Program-made: the position numbers and the translations under genes
Notes under the pieces: generated by a model
Seen by the model: the letters and a program-made list of their open reading frames with translations, nothing else
Database searches by the model: none
What the model was told of the DNA's origin: nothing
In this document: positions 30,128 through 40,185 of the stretch, one piece after another
Numbering within the stretch: the first letter of the stretch is position 1
Layout of the letters: every line of letters begins with the position of its first letter
IMG/VR virus record: IMGVR_UViG_3300025617_000962
Span: 1 to 54,509 of that record
Reading direction: 5' to 3' (one strand)
From: a virus
DNA: 54,509 nt

Positions 30128-30577
30128 ATGACTATGTCATTAGTAAGAGGCATGAGCACTCTTAATACTAAAAAACCTAAAGCAAAGAAACTAAACAAGA
30201 AAGACATGGATCGTCTTCAACTTGAATGGCGTCAGTACAACAAGCGTATGCGCCGCAATAACAATCATAGCCTACAGTTTAACGAGTTTGATGATTATGT
30301 TGCATACACCCGTGGGCAGTATAAACCTAAACGCAAGGAAGATAAGGAGTTTAAACCCTATGCGCAAACCCAACCGAATGTCCGCGACACAACGACATAT
30401 CGAAGCCTCAAAACGTCAAACGAAATCCCAGGCTACGCCCCCAAAAAAGAAGTCCAAACCTACTCAGGAGAAAGACAACTCCTCGGAATAGCGACGATGC
30501 ACAAATCAAATATGGTTCCTATCTTTGCAGATAACAAAGAAGAAGCCAAAGAAATTGCGCAGATGCGCCGCAACTAA
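30128..30577 (+). CDS. Basic protein of unknown function
   Basis: 149 residues, Lys/Arg-rich. The N-terminal 60 residues are strongly basic and helical (KKPKAKKLNKKDMDRLQLEW, QYNKRMRRNNNH); a middle aromatic stretch (FDDYVAYTRGQYKPK) and a C-terminal alpha/beta part with SGERQLLGIATMHKSNMVPIF follow. RNA or DNA binding is plausible from charge. It has an early-type promoter with an RBS-complementary arm. Family not named. Confidence 0.65.
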   Translation: MTMSLVRGMSTLNTKKPKAKKLNKKDMDRLQLEWRQYNKRMRRNNNHSLQFNEFDDYVAYTRGQYKPKRKEDKEFKPYAQTQPNVRDTTTYRSLKTSNEIPGYAPKKEVQTYSGERQLLGIATMHKSNMVPIFADNKEEAKEIAQMRRN

Positions 30578-30591
30578 TCAAAGGCAACACA

Positions 30592-31110
30592 ATGAAAAAT
30601 TATATTGAGGCAGTACTCAAAGGCATTCTTATTGGCAGCATTGCAGTGTTTATTGCAAGCACAGCACAAGCAAAAGGGTTGTTCACAGCAGACGATGATC
30701 CGCAAGCATGGTGCTTGGCACAGAACATCTACTACGAAGCTCGCGGCAGTAGTTTAGCGGACGCAGCAGCAGTATCTGATGTAGTTATCAATCGTGTACA
30801 AGACACACGTTATCCTAATACAATTTGCGCAGTAGTACAGCAAGGTAAGAAAACATCTTCTGGTGCTATGAAACGCAATGCGTGTCAGTTCTCGTGGTAC
30901 TGCGATGGCAAGAGCGACTGGCCCACAGACACAGACAGCTGGGTTAAGGCACAAGAACTTGCACTGTCTATGATACTTTATGGTAAATATCGTGGCATTA
31001 CAGAAGGTGCAACACACTATCATGCACACTATGTAAATCCTCGCTGGGCACGTAGCTTCGATTTAACAGGCACAATCGGCGATCATAAGTTTTATCGTTG
31101 GAATCAGTAA
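30592..31110 (+). CDS. Exported SleB/CwlJ-type cell-wall hydrolase
   Basis: 172 residues. An N-terminal signal/anchor (about 1-27, ILIGSIAVFIASTAQA) is followed by a hydrolase_2 domain: WCLAQNIYYEARG with the catalytic Glu, AVSDVVINRV, CQFSWYCDGKSD and THYHAHYVNPRW. This family cuts peptidoglycan glycan strands (lytic transglycosylase-type). Export through Sec would allow lysis without a holin. It overlaps nothing and is preceded by the basic protein in the same early-type transcript. Confidence 0.85.
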   Translation: MKNYIEAVLKGILIGSIAVFIASTAQAKGLFTADDDPQAWCLAQNIYYEARGSSLADAAAVSDVVINRVQDTRYPNTICAVVQQGKKTSSGAMKRNACQFSWYCDGKSDWPTDTDSWVKAQELALSMILYGKYRGITEGATHYHAHYVNPRWARSFDLTGTIGDHKFYRWNQ

Positions 31111-31141
31111 TAATAGTGCTTAATATACCAGACAGAATGGG

Positions 31142-31148
31142 TTAAATA
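31142..31148 (+). promoter_or_regulatory. Late promoter 4 nt from a start codon
   Basis: TTAAATA ends 4 nt before the ATG at 31153; no Shine-Dalgarno sequence exists, so a leaderless mRNA is predicted. Confidence 0.5.
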
Positions 31149-31152
31149 ATAT

Positions 31153-33456
31153 ATGATATTTGGAATACTTACTCTTATCACTGCTCTATGTATCAGTGCA
31201 GTGGCAATATATTACTCTGTCGCAGGATTGGTAGCAATCTTTGCGGCAGCAGCTCTACCCATTATGATTATGGGCGGCACATTAGAAATAGCAAAACTTG
31301 TAACCGCAGTGTGGTTACACAAGTACTGGAAGCAAGCTACATGGTGGCTTAAAACGTATCTAAGCGTGGCTGTAGTGGTGCTTATGTTTATTACAAGCAT
31401 GGGCATCTTTGGCTTTCTAAGCAAAGCACACATTGAACAAACAAGTGCCAGTGAAGAAAGTGTAGCAAGAGTAGAAAGTATTACAGATGAAATTGCTAGA
31501 CAGAACGCTATTGTTACTCGTGCAAACACACGCATTGCACAGTTGGAAAACAGTGAAACAGGCGCTGACGCAACTATACAAGCACAAATTGACAAAGAGC
31601 AAACTCGTATTGATCGTGCATTTGAACGTATCCAACCTGCTATACAACAGCAGAATCAAATTATTTCAGATGCAAGAACAGATGATGCAACACGCACAAA
31701 GCCATATGAAGATCAACTTGCTAGTATACAAGCAGAAGTGCTAAGACTAGAGTCTAGTGCAAAAGAATACGAAACAAGTATCACAGAACTTGACACAGAC
31801 AACAGTGCAGTAGAACCATTGCTTGCACAGATTGCCAGTCTTGAAGAAGAAATCATTCGTGTAACCAATCAAATCAATAGTGGCGAGCAACAACAGGTTA
31901 GAGCAGGACAAGCAATTATAGGCGTGTCAAGTGATGGCTTGTTTGGCGGCAACACTAGAACAGCACTAGCAGCTTGGGTAAGTGGACAGCGTGAGCGCAT
32001 CACACAAATACAAGGTGAAGTAGCACAGGTGCGCAAGGATGCAACAGCTACAGTTGATGCAGAGCGTATACGTTTAGCAGATGTAGTCAAAGACATTCGC
32101 ACAGTACAAATTCCTGCACTCAAAGATCGCGAGCTTGCAATGCTTGCTAAGATTGACGAAGTGCGTCAAACAGAGTCCCCTGTTATTAAAACAGCAAGAG
32201 ATGAAATACAGAGACTACGTGAAAGTGCAGAGTCACAAGTAGCACAGTCACAAACACTAATTGAACGTCTACGCAGTCAACTGGGCGATGTAGGCAATGC
32301 ACAAGAACTTGAAGCAGACATAGACGAACAACAAAATCGTATTAGAACTGCTAACACAGAAATTGACACACTCACAGAAGAAAAGATTAAACTAGAAGCA
32401 GAATATCGCAAACTAGAAGCAGAAGTAGGACCTATCAAATACATTGCTGAATTCGTATATGGCGAAGCAGCAGATGGCAACATGCTGGAAGAAGCTGTGC
32501 GTTGGGTAATAATTATTATTATCTTTGTGTTTGATCCACTCGCAGTCCTATTATTAATAGCCGCACAGTATACTTTTGAGTTCCGCAAGAAAGAACTTGA
32601 AGATGATGACGGTGAACGTCTTCGGCTCGAGAGAGCTGAATACGAACGAGCAAGAGCACAAGCAATAGTTGACAATCCTGGAGTTACATTTGATAATCCT
32701 CTACCTGAGGATAGTAGCAATACAGATGTCAGTGCGACTGCCGAACAAAAGGAAGAAGTAGATGACGTCATTAATAGACCTGATGATGGGAAACAAGATC
32801 AAGACACCGCCGACGGAAGTGGAACAGACGCAAGAGATAGTTCCAGCAAAGCCAGCGATGACATCAGAACAGTTGAAAGAGATGATCAACCATCTGGAGC
32901 CGGACACGATGGAGGAGACGATCCCGACAGAGTGGAACAACCCGGAAGAGGAGAGTTAGATGAATACATACAGTCATATATTACAGCAGATAGCACTACA
33001 GCAGATGATGCTAGCAGAGACATTGTATCAGAAACAGATACTGCCGTGGCAGATGCAGATGATACAGAATTGGAACCAACAGAAATACAAGCTGATGAGC
33101 CTCCAAAAAAAGTAGGCGTTATTCCTGATACCAAGAACAGAATGTTCTACCCAGAAGAGCTCCAAAAACCTAAAAAAAAAGTAGAGTCAGAGTTACCGGA
33201 AGAATTAAATCCAAATAGCAAATACTATAGTAAACAGGAGCAAGACGATTCTTGGGTGACTGCCCGGGCAGATTGGGAAGCTAGAAATCCAACTGAAGAC
33301 AGAGCAGCGTGGCGACATGCTTTTGAATCTGGAGAAATAAACTCACTTCCATGGGAAACAGCAGTAATTGATGATAACTACAATACACAAGAAGGTTATC
33401 GGCAAAATGCAGAGCAAAGCGACAATACATTGTTTAACAAACTATCTAACAAATAG
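31153..33456 (+). CDS. Large membrane coiled-coil protein
   Basis: 767 residues. Three hydrophobic segments at the N-terminus (about 3-20, 25-50 and 70-92), then about 330 residues of coiled coil (for example ARVESITDEIARQNAI, NRIRTANTEIDTLTEEKI), another hydrophobic hairpin near 447-477 (WVIIIIIFVFDPLAVLLLIA) and a long acidic, probably disordered C-terminal region (about 510-767). A similar architecture occurs in marine T4-like phages, from memory, with unknown role. A scaffold linking membrane and cytosol, or a large lysis/virion-assembly factor, is possible. Confidence 0.65.
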   Translation: MIFGILTLITALCISAVAIYYSVAGLVAIFAAAALPIMIMGGTLEIAKLVTAVWLHKYWKQATWWLKTYLSVAVVVLMFITSMGIFGFLSKAHIEQTSASEESVARVESITDEIARQNAIVTRANTRIAQLENSETGADATIQAQIDKEQTRIDRAFERIQPAIQQQNQIISDARTDDATRTKPYEDQLASIQAEVLRLESSAKEYETSITELDTDNSAVEPLLAQIASLEEEIIRVTNQINSGEQQQVRAGQAIIGVSSDGLFGGNTRTALAAWVSGQRERITQIQGEVAQVRKDATATVDAERIRLADVVKDIRTVQIPALKDRELAMLAKIDEVRQTESPVIKTARDEIQRLRESAESQVAQSQTLIERLRSQLGDVGNAQELEADIDEQQNRIRTANTEIDTLTEEKIKLEAEYRKLEAEVGPIKYIAEFVYGEAADGNMLEEAVRWVIIIIIFVFDPLAVLLLIAAQYTFEFRKKELEDDDGERLRLERAEYERARAQAIVDNPGVTFDNPLPEDSSNTDVSATAEQKEEVDDVINRPDDGKQDQDTADGSGTDARDSSSKASDDIRTVERDDQPSGAGHDGGDDPDRVEQPGRGELDEYIQSYITADSTTADDASRDIVSETDTAVADADDTELEPTEIQADEPPKKVGVIPDTKNRMFYPEELQKPKKKVESELPEELNPNSKYYSKQEQDDSWVTARADWEARNPTEDRAAWRHAFESGEINSLPWETAVIDDNYNTQEGYRQNAEQSDNTLFNKLSNK

Positions 33457-33463
33457 GTCCTAA

Positions 33464-33862
33464 GTGAACAAAATTAATATAGTCACTGCACCAGATATGC
33501 TATTCAACGACAGTCTTCAACTGTTGTTGGTGTATCCTAGCAAGCAGATACAAGATGAACTCCAAAACAACTTTTTAACTAACATAGAAGTAGATGTTAA
33601 TATATACGTTTATGATAAACCTGTGTATGATAAAAAAGAAGTTGAATGGCTGTTAAATGTCTTTAAACAGTGTGACACAACAATAGTAGATATAGATAAT
33701 ACATCACCCTGGGCCAGAGACCTTTTAAGCTATATGATAGCTAAAAACAAGACATATTGGTTGACAAACAGCCAAGATTCAGTATATAATAGTTTAAGTA
33801 ATAATAAAGTTTATAACTTAGATTTTTTGTCTAATATAGGAGATAATTTTGAGACAGAATAA
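33464..33862 (+). CDS. Uncharacterised protein upstream of bS21
   Basis: 132 residues with a Rossmann-like alternation: strands [19 protein letters not shown] and VDVNIYVYD, then [16 protein letters not shown] and [10 protein letters not shown]. It is AT-rich and its 3' end overlaps the bS21 gene by 14 nt, so translation of the two is coupled. No catalytic motif is recognised. Confidence 0.6.
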   Translation: MNKINIVTAPDMLFNDSLQLLLVYPSKQIQDELQNNFLTNIEVDVNIYVYDKPVYDKKEVEWLLNVFKQCDTTIVDIDNTSPWARDLLSYMIAKNKTYWLTNSQDSVYNSLSNNKVYNLDFLSNIGDNFETE

Positions 33863-34091
33863 TAATCAAGAACGTCGAGGACTGAGTGTCGAAGTGCGCA
33901 ACAACGATGTTAATTTTGCACTACGCAAATTTAAAAAGAAAGTTGCAGAAGACGGTATTTTACAAGAGCTTCGAAATAGAGAATTTTACGAAAAACCTAG
34001 TGTTAAACGTGCAAAGGCAAAAAAAGCTGGACGAGCTCGTTGGCTTAAAAAGCAAGCTAAAGACGATATCAACACAACCCGTAATTTTTAA
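33849..34091 (+). CDS. rpsU: Ribosomal protein bS21
   Basis: 80 residues. [20 protein letters not shown], then [18 protein letters not shown] and a basic [11 protein letters not shown] tail match bS21, the small-subunit protein that sits near the anti-Shine-Dalgarno region. Phage-borne bS21 is known from marine phages and is thought to enter host ribosomes and favour viral mRNAs. The only available start is a TTG inside the previous gene, implying low or coupled translation. Confidence 0.93.
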   Translation: MRQNNNQERRGLSVEVRNNDVNFALRKFKKKVAEDGILQELRNREFYEKPSVKRAKAKKAGRARWLKKQAKDDINTTRNF

Positions 34092-34100
34092 GAGGCTGTA

Positions 34101-35234
34101 ATGCGCATTGATAATGAAGTTCGATTGGATTACAAAGACGTACTAATTCGTCCCAAGCGTAGTACTCTTAAAAGTCGCTCTCAAGTGCGACTTGAGCGTA
34201 AGTTCACATTTCGCAACTATGAGCCGCCGTTTCCACAAAATATCAAAGATGATCACTATGAAGGTATTCCTATTATGGCTGCTAACATGGATGGCGTTGG
34301 TACGTTTGAAATGGCAGACACACTAGGCGCTCAAGGCATCTTTACTTGTCTAGTTAAAACATACACTGCGGAAGAACTTATTGATTATTTCTACGGTGAC
34401 GGACTCAATCGCACAGACTATGTAGCTATGAGCATTGGCACAAGCGAAGCAGACTTTGAAAAGTTGTGTGCTGTGTCTGAGAAGTGCGAAGACAATCTAA
34501 AATACGTGTGTATGGATATTGCAAATGGATATTCAGAACACTTTGCAGATCGAGTACGTGAAGTGCGCAAACGCTTCCCACACATTGTAATCATCGCAGG
34601 TAATGTTGTTACAGGCGAAATGACGGAGGAACTTATTCTTGCTGGAGCCGATATTGTTAAAGTGGGTATTGGCCCTGGTAGTGTTTGTACTACTCGTATT
34701 CAAACTGGGGTGGGATATCCGCAACTGTCAGCAGTTATCGAGTGTGCAGACGCGGCGCACGGTCTTGGCGGACATATCATTGCTGATGGTGGTTGCACTT
34801 GTCCTGGGGACGTGGCTAAAGCCTTTGCAGCTGGCGCTGACTTTGTAATGCTAGGCGGTATGCTAGCAGGACACGACGAAGGCGGTGGCAAAGTAATTAC
34901 AAAAAGTTACCTAACAAACGAATTAAGCGAAAAATCAGGATACACTGAACAATATGTAGAAACAAAAGAGTTTGTGCAGTTCTACGGTATGAGTAGTGAT
35001 GCCGCAAACACAAAGCATTTTGGCGGATTGAAAGATTATCGTTCGTCAGAAGGTAGAGAAGTACTTGTTCCCTATCGCGGAGCAGTGGCTACTACCGTAC
35101 AAGACTTGCTCGGAGGTATTCGATCAACTTGTACATACGCAGGCGCTATGAAGCTCAAGCAACTTAGCAAATGCACAACCTTTGTTCGTTGTACACAGCA
35201 ATTTAATGCTGTTTATGCGAATAATAATAAATAA
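34101..35234 (+). CDS. guaC: GMP reductase
   Basis: 377 residues. [55 protein letters not shown] (catalytic Cys in SVCTTR) and [28 protein letters not shown] are GuaC signatures; there is no CBS module, unlike IMP dehydrogenase. It converts GMP to IMP with NADPH, letting the phage rebalance A and G nucleotides from degraded host RNA/DNA. The ATG follows the bS21 stop by 9 nt with an AGAGG site. Confidence 0.93.
   Translation: MRIDNEVRLDYKDVLIRPKRSTLKSRSQVRLERKFTFRNYEPPFPQNIKDDHYEGIPIMAANMDGVGTFEMADTLGAQGIFTCLVKTYTAEELIDYFYGDGLNRTDYVAMSIGTSEADFEKLCAVSEKCEDNLKYVCMDIANGYSEHFADRVREVRKRFPHIVIIAGNVVTGEMTEELILAGADIVKVGIGPGSVCTTRIQTGVGYPQLSAVIECADAAHGLGGHIIADGGCTCPGDVAKAFAAGADFVMLGGMLAGHDEGGGKVITKSYLTNELSEKSGYTEQYVETKEFVQFYGMSSDAANTKHFGGLKDYRSSEGREVLVPYRGAVATTVQDLLGGIRSTCTYAGAMKLKQLSKCTTFVRCTQQFNAVYANNNK
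35226..35233 (+). promoter_or_regulatory. Late-type promoter core before groES
   Basis: AATAAATA at the very end of guaC. The leader after it holds a GGAAC/GTTCC hairpin and a small CTTG/CAAG stem touching the AAGGAG site. No CIRCE repeat is present, so the host HrcA type of control is absent. Confidence 0.45.
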
Positions 35235-35287
35235 AGACGGAACGCCAGACGGGTTCCAAACAATCTTGCTTAACAAGGAGAAATAGA

Positions 35288-37211
<1,924 letters not shown>

Positions 37212-37220
37212 TACCTCAAT

Positions 37221-37228
37221 GATAAATA
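37221..37228 (+). promoter_or_regulatory. Late promoter core fused to a terminator
   Basis: GATAAATA whose last bases merge into the groEL terminator stem; it precedes hsp20 by about 58 nt, so transcripts started here would run straight into the terminator. Confidence 0.4.
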
Positions 37229-37260
37229 AAAGTGCAACGCCGAAAGGGTTGCACTTTTTA
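37228..37260 (+). terminator. Rho-independent terminator after groEL
   Basis: AAAAGTGCAAC pairs with GTTGCACTTTT around a 9-nt loop, with T residues after. Confidence 0.9.
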
Positions 37261-37285
37261 ATCTTGCTTTATAAGGAGAAAACAA

Positions 37286-37756
37286 ATGACAAGACTAACA
37301 ACTCTAGACCTACCTTCATTCCACAGATCAACTGTAGGATTTGACAGACTATTTAACGAACTGGACAGACAGTTTACTAACAGTCAATCACAAGGTTACC
37401 CACCATACAACATTGCACAGATCAACGAAGACGAGTTTATGATTACACTTGCTGTCGCTGGCCTCGGCATGGATAACTTGGACATTACCAAAGACGGTAA
37501 CATCCTACGTGTAGAAGGTACTTCGCCTAAGGGTGGAGAACATGTAAACTATTTGCACAAAGGAATTGCAGAGCGCAACTTCCGTAGAGAGTTTACACTT
37601 GCTGATCACGTTGAAGTTGAAAGCGCAGGCCTTGAGCATGGCATGCTGAACATTCATCTCAAGCGTGAAGTTCCAGAAGAATTGCAGCCCAAGAAGATTG
37701 CAATCAAAGACTGGAACGGACACGTTCAAGAAGCAATTGACACTGACAGCGAGTAA
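37286..37756 (+). CDS. Small heat-shock protein Hsp20 (IbpA-type)
   Basis: 156 residues. The alpha-crystallin core runs from YPPYNIAQINEDEFMITLAVAG to NFRREFTLADHVEVESAGLEHGMLNIHLKRE; the I-x-I-type anchor KKIAI is near the end. Such proteins hold unfolding proteins for refolding by DnaK/GroEL. Hsp20 genes are common in T4-like marine phages, but here the gene lies beside a full groESL pair. Own AGGAG site and terminator. Confidence 0.94.
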   Translation: MTRLTTLDLPSFHRSTVGFDRLFNELDRQFTNSQSQGYPPYNIAQINEDEFMITLAVAGLGMDNLDITKDGNILRVEGTSPKGGEHVNYLHKGIAERNFRREFTLADHVEVESAGLEHGMLNIHLKREVPEELQPKKIAIKDWNGHVQEAIDTDSE

Positions 37757-37762
37757 GCAGTC

Positions 37763-37798
37763 TTTGGGGAAGTGTAACAGCTTCCCCAATTTATTTTA
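37763..37798 (+). terminator. Rho-independent terminator after hsp20
   Basis: TTGGGGAAG pairs with CTTCCCCAA around an 8-nt loop, then TTTATTTT. Confidence 0.92.
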
Positions 37799-37808
37799 GG
37801 AGATAAGA

Positions 37809-38117
37809 ATGAGTACAGATACAGACGTCATAATTGACGAAAAGATCAAACAAACAGTTAAAGAGCCGAGTAATTATAATGTTATTATGCTCAATGATGA
37901 CACTACTCCTGTAGAATGGGTTATCGGTGTACTTAAACAAATTTTTAAACACACTGATGTAAATGCAGAATCTTTAACAATGAGTATTCATAATGAAGGA
38001 TCGGCTGTTGTTGGTACGTATAAGTACGAGATAGCAGAGCAAAAAAGTAACGAAGCAATTAATGCCAGTCGTAATCACGGATTTTCCTTACAAGTGAAAG
38101 TAGAAGAATCGGAATGA
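37809..38117 (+). CDS. clpS: ClpS adaptor
   Basis: 102 residues. YNVIMLNDDTTPVEWVIGVL has the NDD pocket residues, and IHNEGSAVVGTYKYEIAEQK the later ClpS core; SLQVKVEESE closes the domain. ClpS delivers N-degron proteins to ClpAP and slows ClpA degradation of SsrA-tagged ones. The phage also makes a tmRNA, so it may steer the host protease. ATGA overlap with the heme oxygenase gene suggests the two share a transcript. Confidence 0.93.
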   Translation: MSTDTDVIIDEKIKQTVKEPSNYNVIMLNDDTTPVEWVIGVLKQIFKHTDVNAESLTMSIHNEGSAVVGTYKYEIAEQKSNEAINASRNHGFSLQVKVEESE

Positions 38118-38671
38118 GTAATTTAAAAGACCTTACATGGGAACATCATAAAAATGCAGAAAGACAATCATTTGTAAAAGAAATGTTCGCCAAAGAGCCA
38201 CAGATAAGTGTAGAACGTTACGCATGTTATCTTTTCAATCAACATCCACAATACAACATGCTAGAAATGCTGTCAATGATGCATGGACTGTTTGATGGAA
38301 TGCCCGAACTGCGCAGAGCACCTAGCATACATGAAGACTATCAAGAACTGTGGGGCGAAGCAAATGCTAATCAACCTCCATTGATGCCTGTTGTAAAAGA
38401 TTACATGGATCATTTGATGAGTATCAAAGACGATGCAGACAAGCTGATGGCACATGTGTACGTAAGACACATGGGAGACCTAAGCGGCGGACAAATGATT
38501 GCTAAACGTGTTCCCGGAGAAGGCCGCATGTATAAGTTTGATCGAGATCATGATGAACTCAAAGAGCTAGTACGTGCAAGACTAGATGATAGTATGGCAG
38601 ACGAAGCAAAGTTGTGTTTTGACTTTGCAACTAAGATGTTTCAGCAATTGGGAGAAATTAAAAATGATTAG
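38114..38671 (+). CDS. ho1: Heme oxygenase (HO1 family)
   Basis: 185 residues. The proximal heme ligand is His12 in HHKNAE; HVYVRHMGDLSGGQMIAKRV (about 112-131) is the distal helix with the flexible Gly pair. The enzyme opens heme to biliverdin IX-alpha, iron and CO with reduced ferredoxin. It overlaps clpS and the next gene by 4 and 8 nt. A bilin reductase gene follows one gene later, so biliverdin is probably the pathway intermediate rather than only an iron source. Confidence 0.94.
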   Translation: MSNLKDLTWEHHKNAERQSFVKEMFAKEPQISVERYACYLFNQHPQYNMLEMLSMMHGLFDGMPELRRAPSIHEDYQELWGEANANQPPLMPVVKDYMDHLMSIKDDADKLMAHVYVRHMGDLSGGQMIAKRVPGEGRMYKFDRDHDELKELVRARLDDSMADEAKLCFDFATKMFQQLGEIKND

Positions 38672-39461
38672 AATTGGTGCAGCACAAATTCCCGTAACTT
38701 CTAGTATGACTCAAAATGTCGAGCACATTAAAACTGCACTCGATTGGGCAGGAAAAAACCAAGTAAATTACTTGTTAACTCCCGAAGGATCATTAAGTGG
38801 ATATCTTAACACCTACAGAGATCTCGAAACTAGCAATATCGAAAGTTTATTACAAGATGTAGTATCTTATGCAACAAGCAAATCAGTATGTCTAGCATTA
38901 GGAACAGAAATTATTAAAGAAGTAGATTTTGGAAAAGTTAAACGCAGTCAAATTCAATACTACGATGATACTGGATTTTCTATTGGCGAGTATAATAAAC
39001 AAATGACAATACCAGGCGAACATTCATACCCTGGTAGCGGTCCTGAAATTATAAAAGCTGAAGGACTTCAAACAACCGGATCCTATAAATTTAATATTGG
39101 ATCTTTGATATGTAATGACATGTGGGGCCAGCGGGACGACACACAAATTTTAATTAGAGATTTATTTTATTATACCAACTCTAATGTTGATGTAATATTT
39201 CATGCCAGTAACGGATTTCGTGGTCAAGAAGCTGGAGACGAAGAAGCAAATAAAAATTTAAGAAAGTTTTCAGATATGCATCTTTGGATGGCATCAAGAT
39301 ATAGAATTCCTATAGTAACAGTTGACAATTGTTATAAAATGGACGGCGAGTTTTATGACGGTCCTACTAGTAGTACCAGTGGAATAATACACAATGGCGA
39401 ATGGTTAGTAAAAGCAAAGCCAAACGGCATTGATTATTTTTATTACGATTTTAACTTTTAG
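38664..39461 (+). CDS. Nitrilase-superfamily amidohydrolase A
   Basis: 265 residues from the ATG at 38664, which overlaps the ho1 end and follows GGGAG. The Glu-Lys-Cys triad is E in LTPEGSLSGY (about 36), K in YNKQMTIPGE (about 112) and C in SLICNDMWG (about 150). Carbon-nitrogen hydrolases of this fold cleave amides or nitriles. It sits between heme oxygenase and bilin reductase, has AT-rich codon use, and has a close paralogue at 48341. The substrate is unknown; a link to bilins is only positional. Confidence 0.82.
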   Translation: MIRIGAAQIPVTSSMTQNVEHIKTALDWAGKNQVNYLLTPEGSLSGYLNTYRDLETSNIESLLQDVVSYATSKSVCLALGTEIIKEVDFGKVKRSQIQYYDDTGFSIGEYNKQMTIPGEHSYPGSGPEIIKAEGLQTTGSYKFNIGSLICNDMWGQRDDTQILIRDLFYYTNSNVDVIFHASNGFRGQEAGDEEANKNLRKFSDMHLWMASRYRIPIVTVDNCYKMDGEFYDGPTSSTSGIIHNGEWLVKAKPNGIDYFYYDFNF

Positions 39462-39470
39462 GAAATTATT

Positions 39471-40157
39471 ATGAGTGTTATTTGGGATAGACTGATAGAG
39501 TGTAAAGATGAAATTATCAACATATTTGAAGAAAATGCGTCAGAGTTTGAAGAACCAGGTCTTGCCCATTTTAATAACGATTTGTGGATTAATCGCGTTT
39601 GGCGCAATGATCATGTTAGGCGGGCTCACATTGATGTTGTAGACGCTCGTGACACAAAAGGCTTATGGATGATGCATGTGTGTGTATTTCCTGTACTCAA
39701 CAACGACGGTCCTATCTACGGTTTTGATGTTATTGCTGGCAAGAACAAAATGACAGGTGCTTTTCACGACTTTAGTGCTAGTGCTACATTTGATCATCCA
39801 ATGATTGAAGGCTATAAGGAAGCAGTAGCAGACTTTATCCCCAAGAAGCAACGACAACTACCTGAATGGGCTACTAATATTTTTACAGACAAAATGCTGG
39901 CAGCTGGCAATGTAAACAGTGAAGAAGAAGCAGTTGCCATTATTGAACTTGCACAAGACAATCTCCGTGCATACTTTGATGAGATAGGCGAGTTTACAGG
40001 GTTCGGCGATAGGAGTTTAGTAACCGCAGCACAAAACTATTACTGTCATAATCAGCAACAGAATCCGCACACACCTCGTACTATGAAAAGTTTAGGACTT
40101 AACGAAGAAGACGTTGACCGTTTCTGTACAGATATGTTGTTTCCTAAAATTGCATAA
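39471..40157 (+). CDS. pcyX: Ferredoxin-dependent bilin reductase, PcyX-like
   Basis: 228 residues. The core HVCVFPVLNNDGPIYGFDVIAG followed by GAFHDFSAS is the FDBR signature. His69 and Asp86 are 17 apart, the same as His88/Asp105 of PcyA; the PcyA Glu76 position appears as Asp55 in AHIDVVDAR. FDBRs reduce biliverdin to phycobilins with ferredoxin. The PcyX clade, described from oceanic viral metagenomes beside ho1, makes phycoerythrobilin by four-electron reduction. The same gene order here and the length support PcyX over PebS or PcyA, but clade placement needs a tree. Confidence 0.85.
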   Translation: MSVIWDRLIECKDEIINIFEENASEFEEPGLAHFNNDLWINRVWRNDHVRRAHIDVVDARDTKGLWMMHVCVFPVLNNDGPIYGFDVIAGKNKMTGAFHDFSASATFDHPMIEGYKEAVADFIPKKQRQLPEWATNIFTDKMLAAGNVNSEEEAVAIIELAQDNLRAYFDEIGEFTGFGDRSLVTAAQNYYCHNQQQNPHTPRTMKSLGLNEEDVDRFCTDMLFPKIA

Positions 40158-40160
40158 ATA
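40153..40160 (+). promoter_or_regulatory. T4-type late promoter
   Basis: CATAAATA overlapping the bilin reductase stop, 26 nt before the ATG at 40186. Confidence 0.6.
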
Positions 40161-40185
40161 TTAAAAAGAAATAGGAAACAGTAAC

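Noticed and set aside
35234-35287. CIRCE operator for groESL
   Set aside because: The leader has no GAGTGCTAA-type inverted repeat; only short unrelated hairpins are present.
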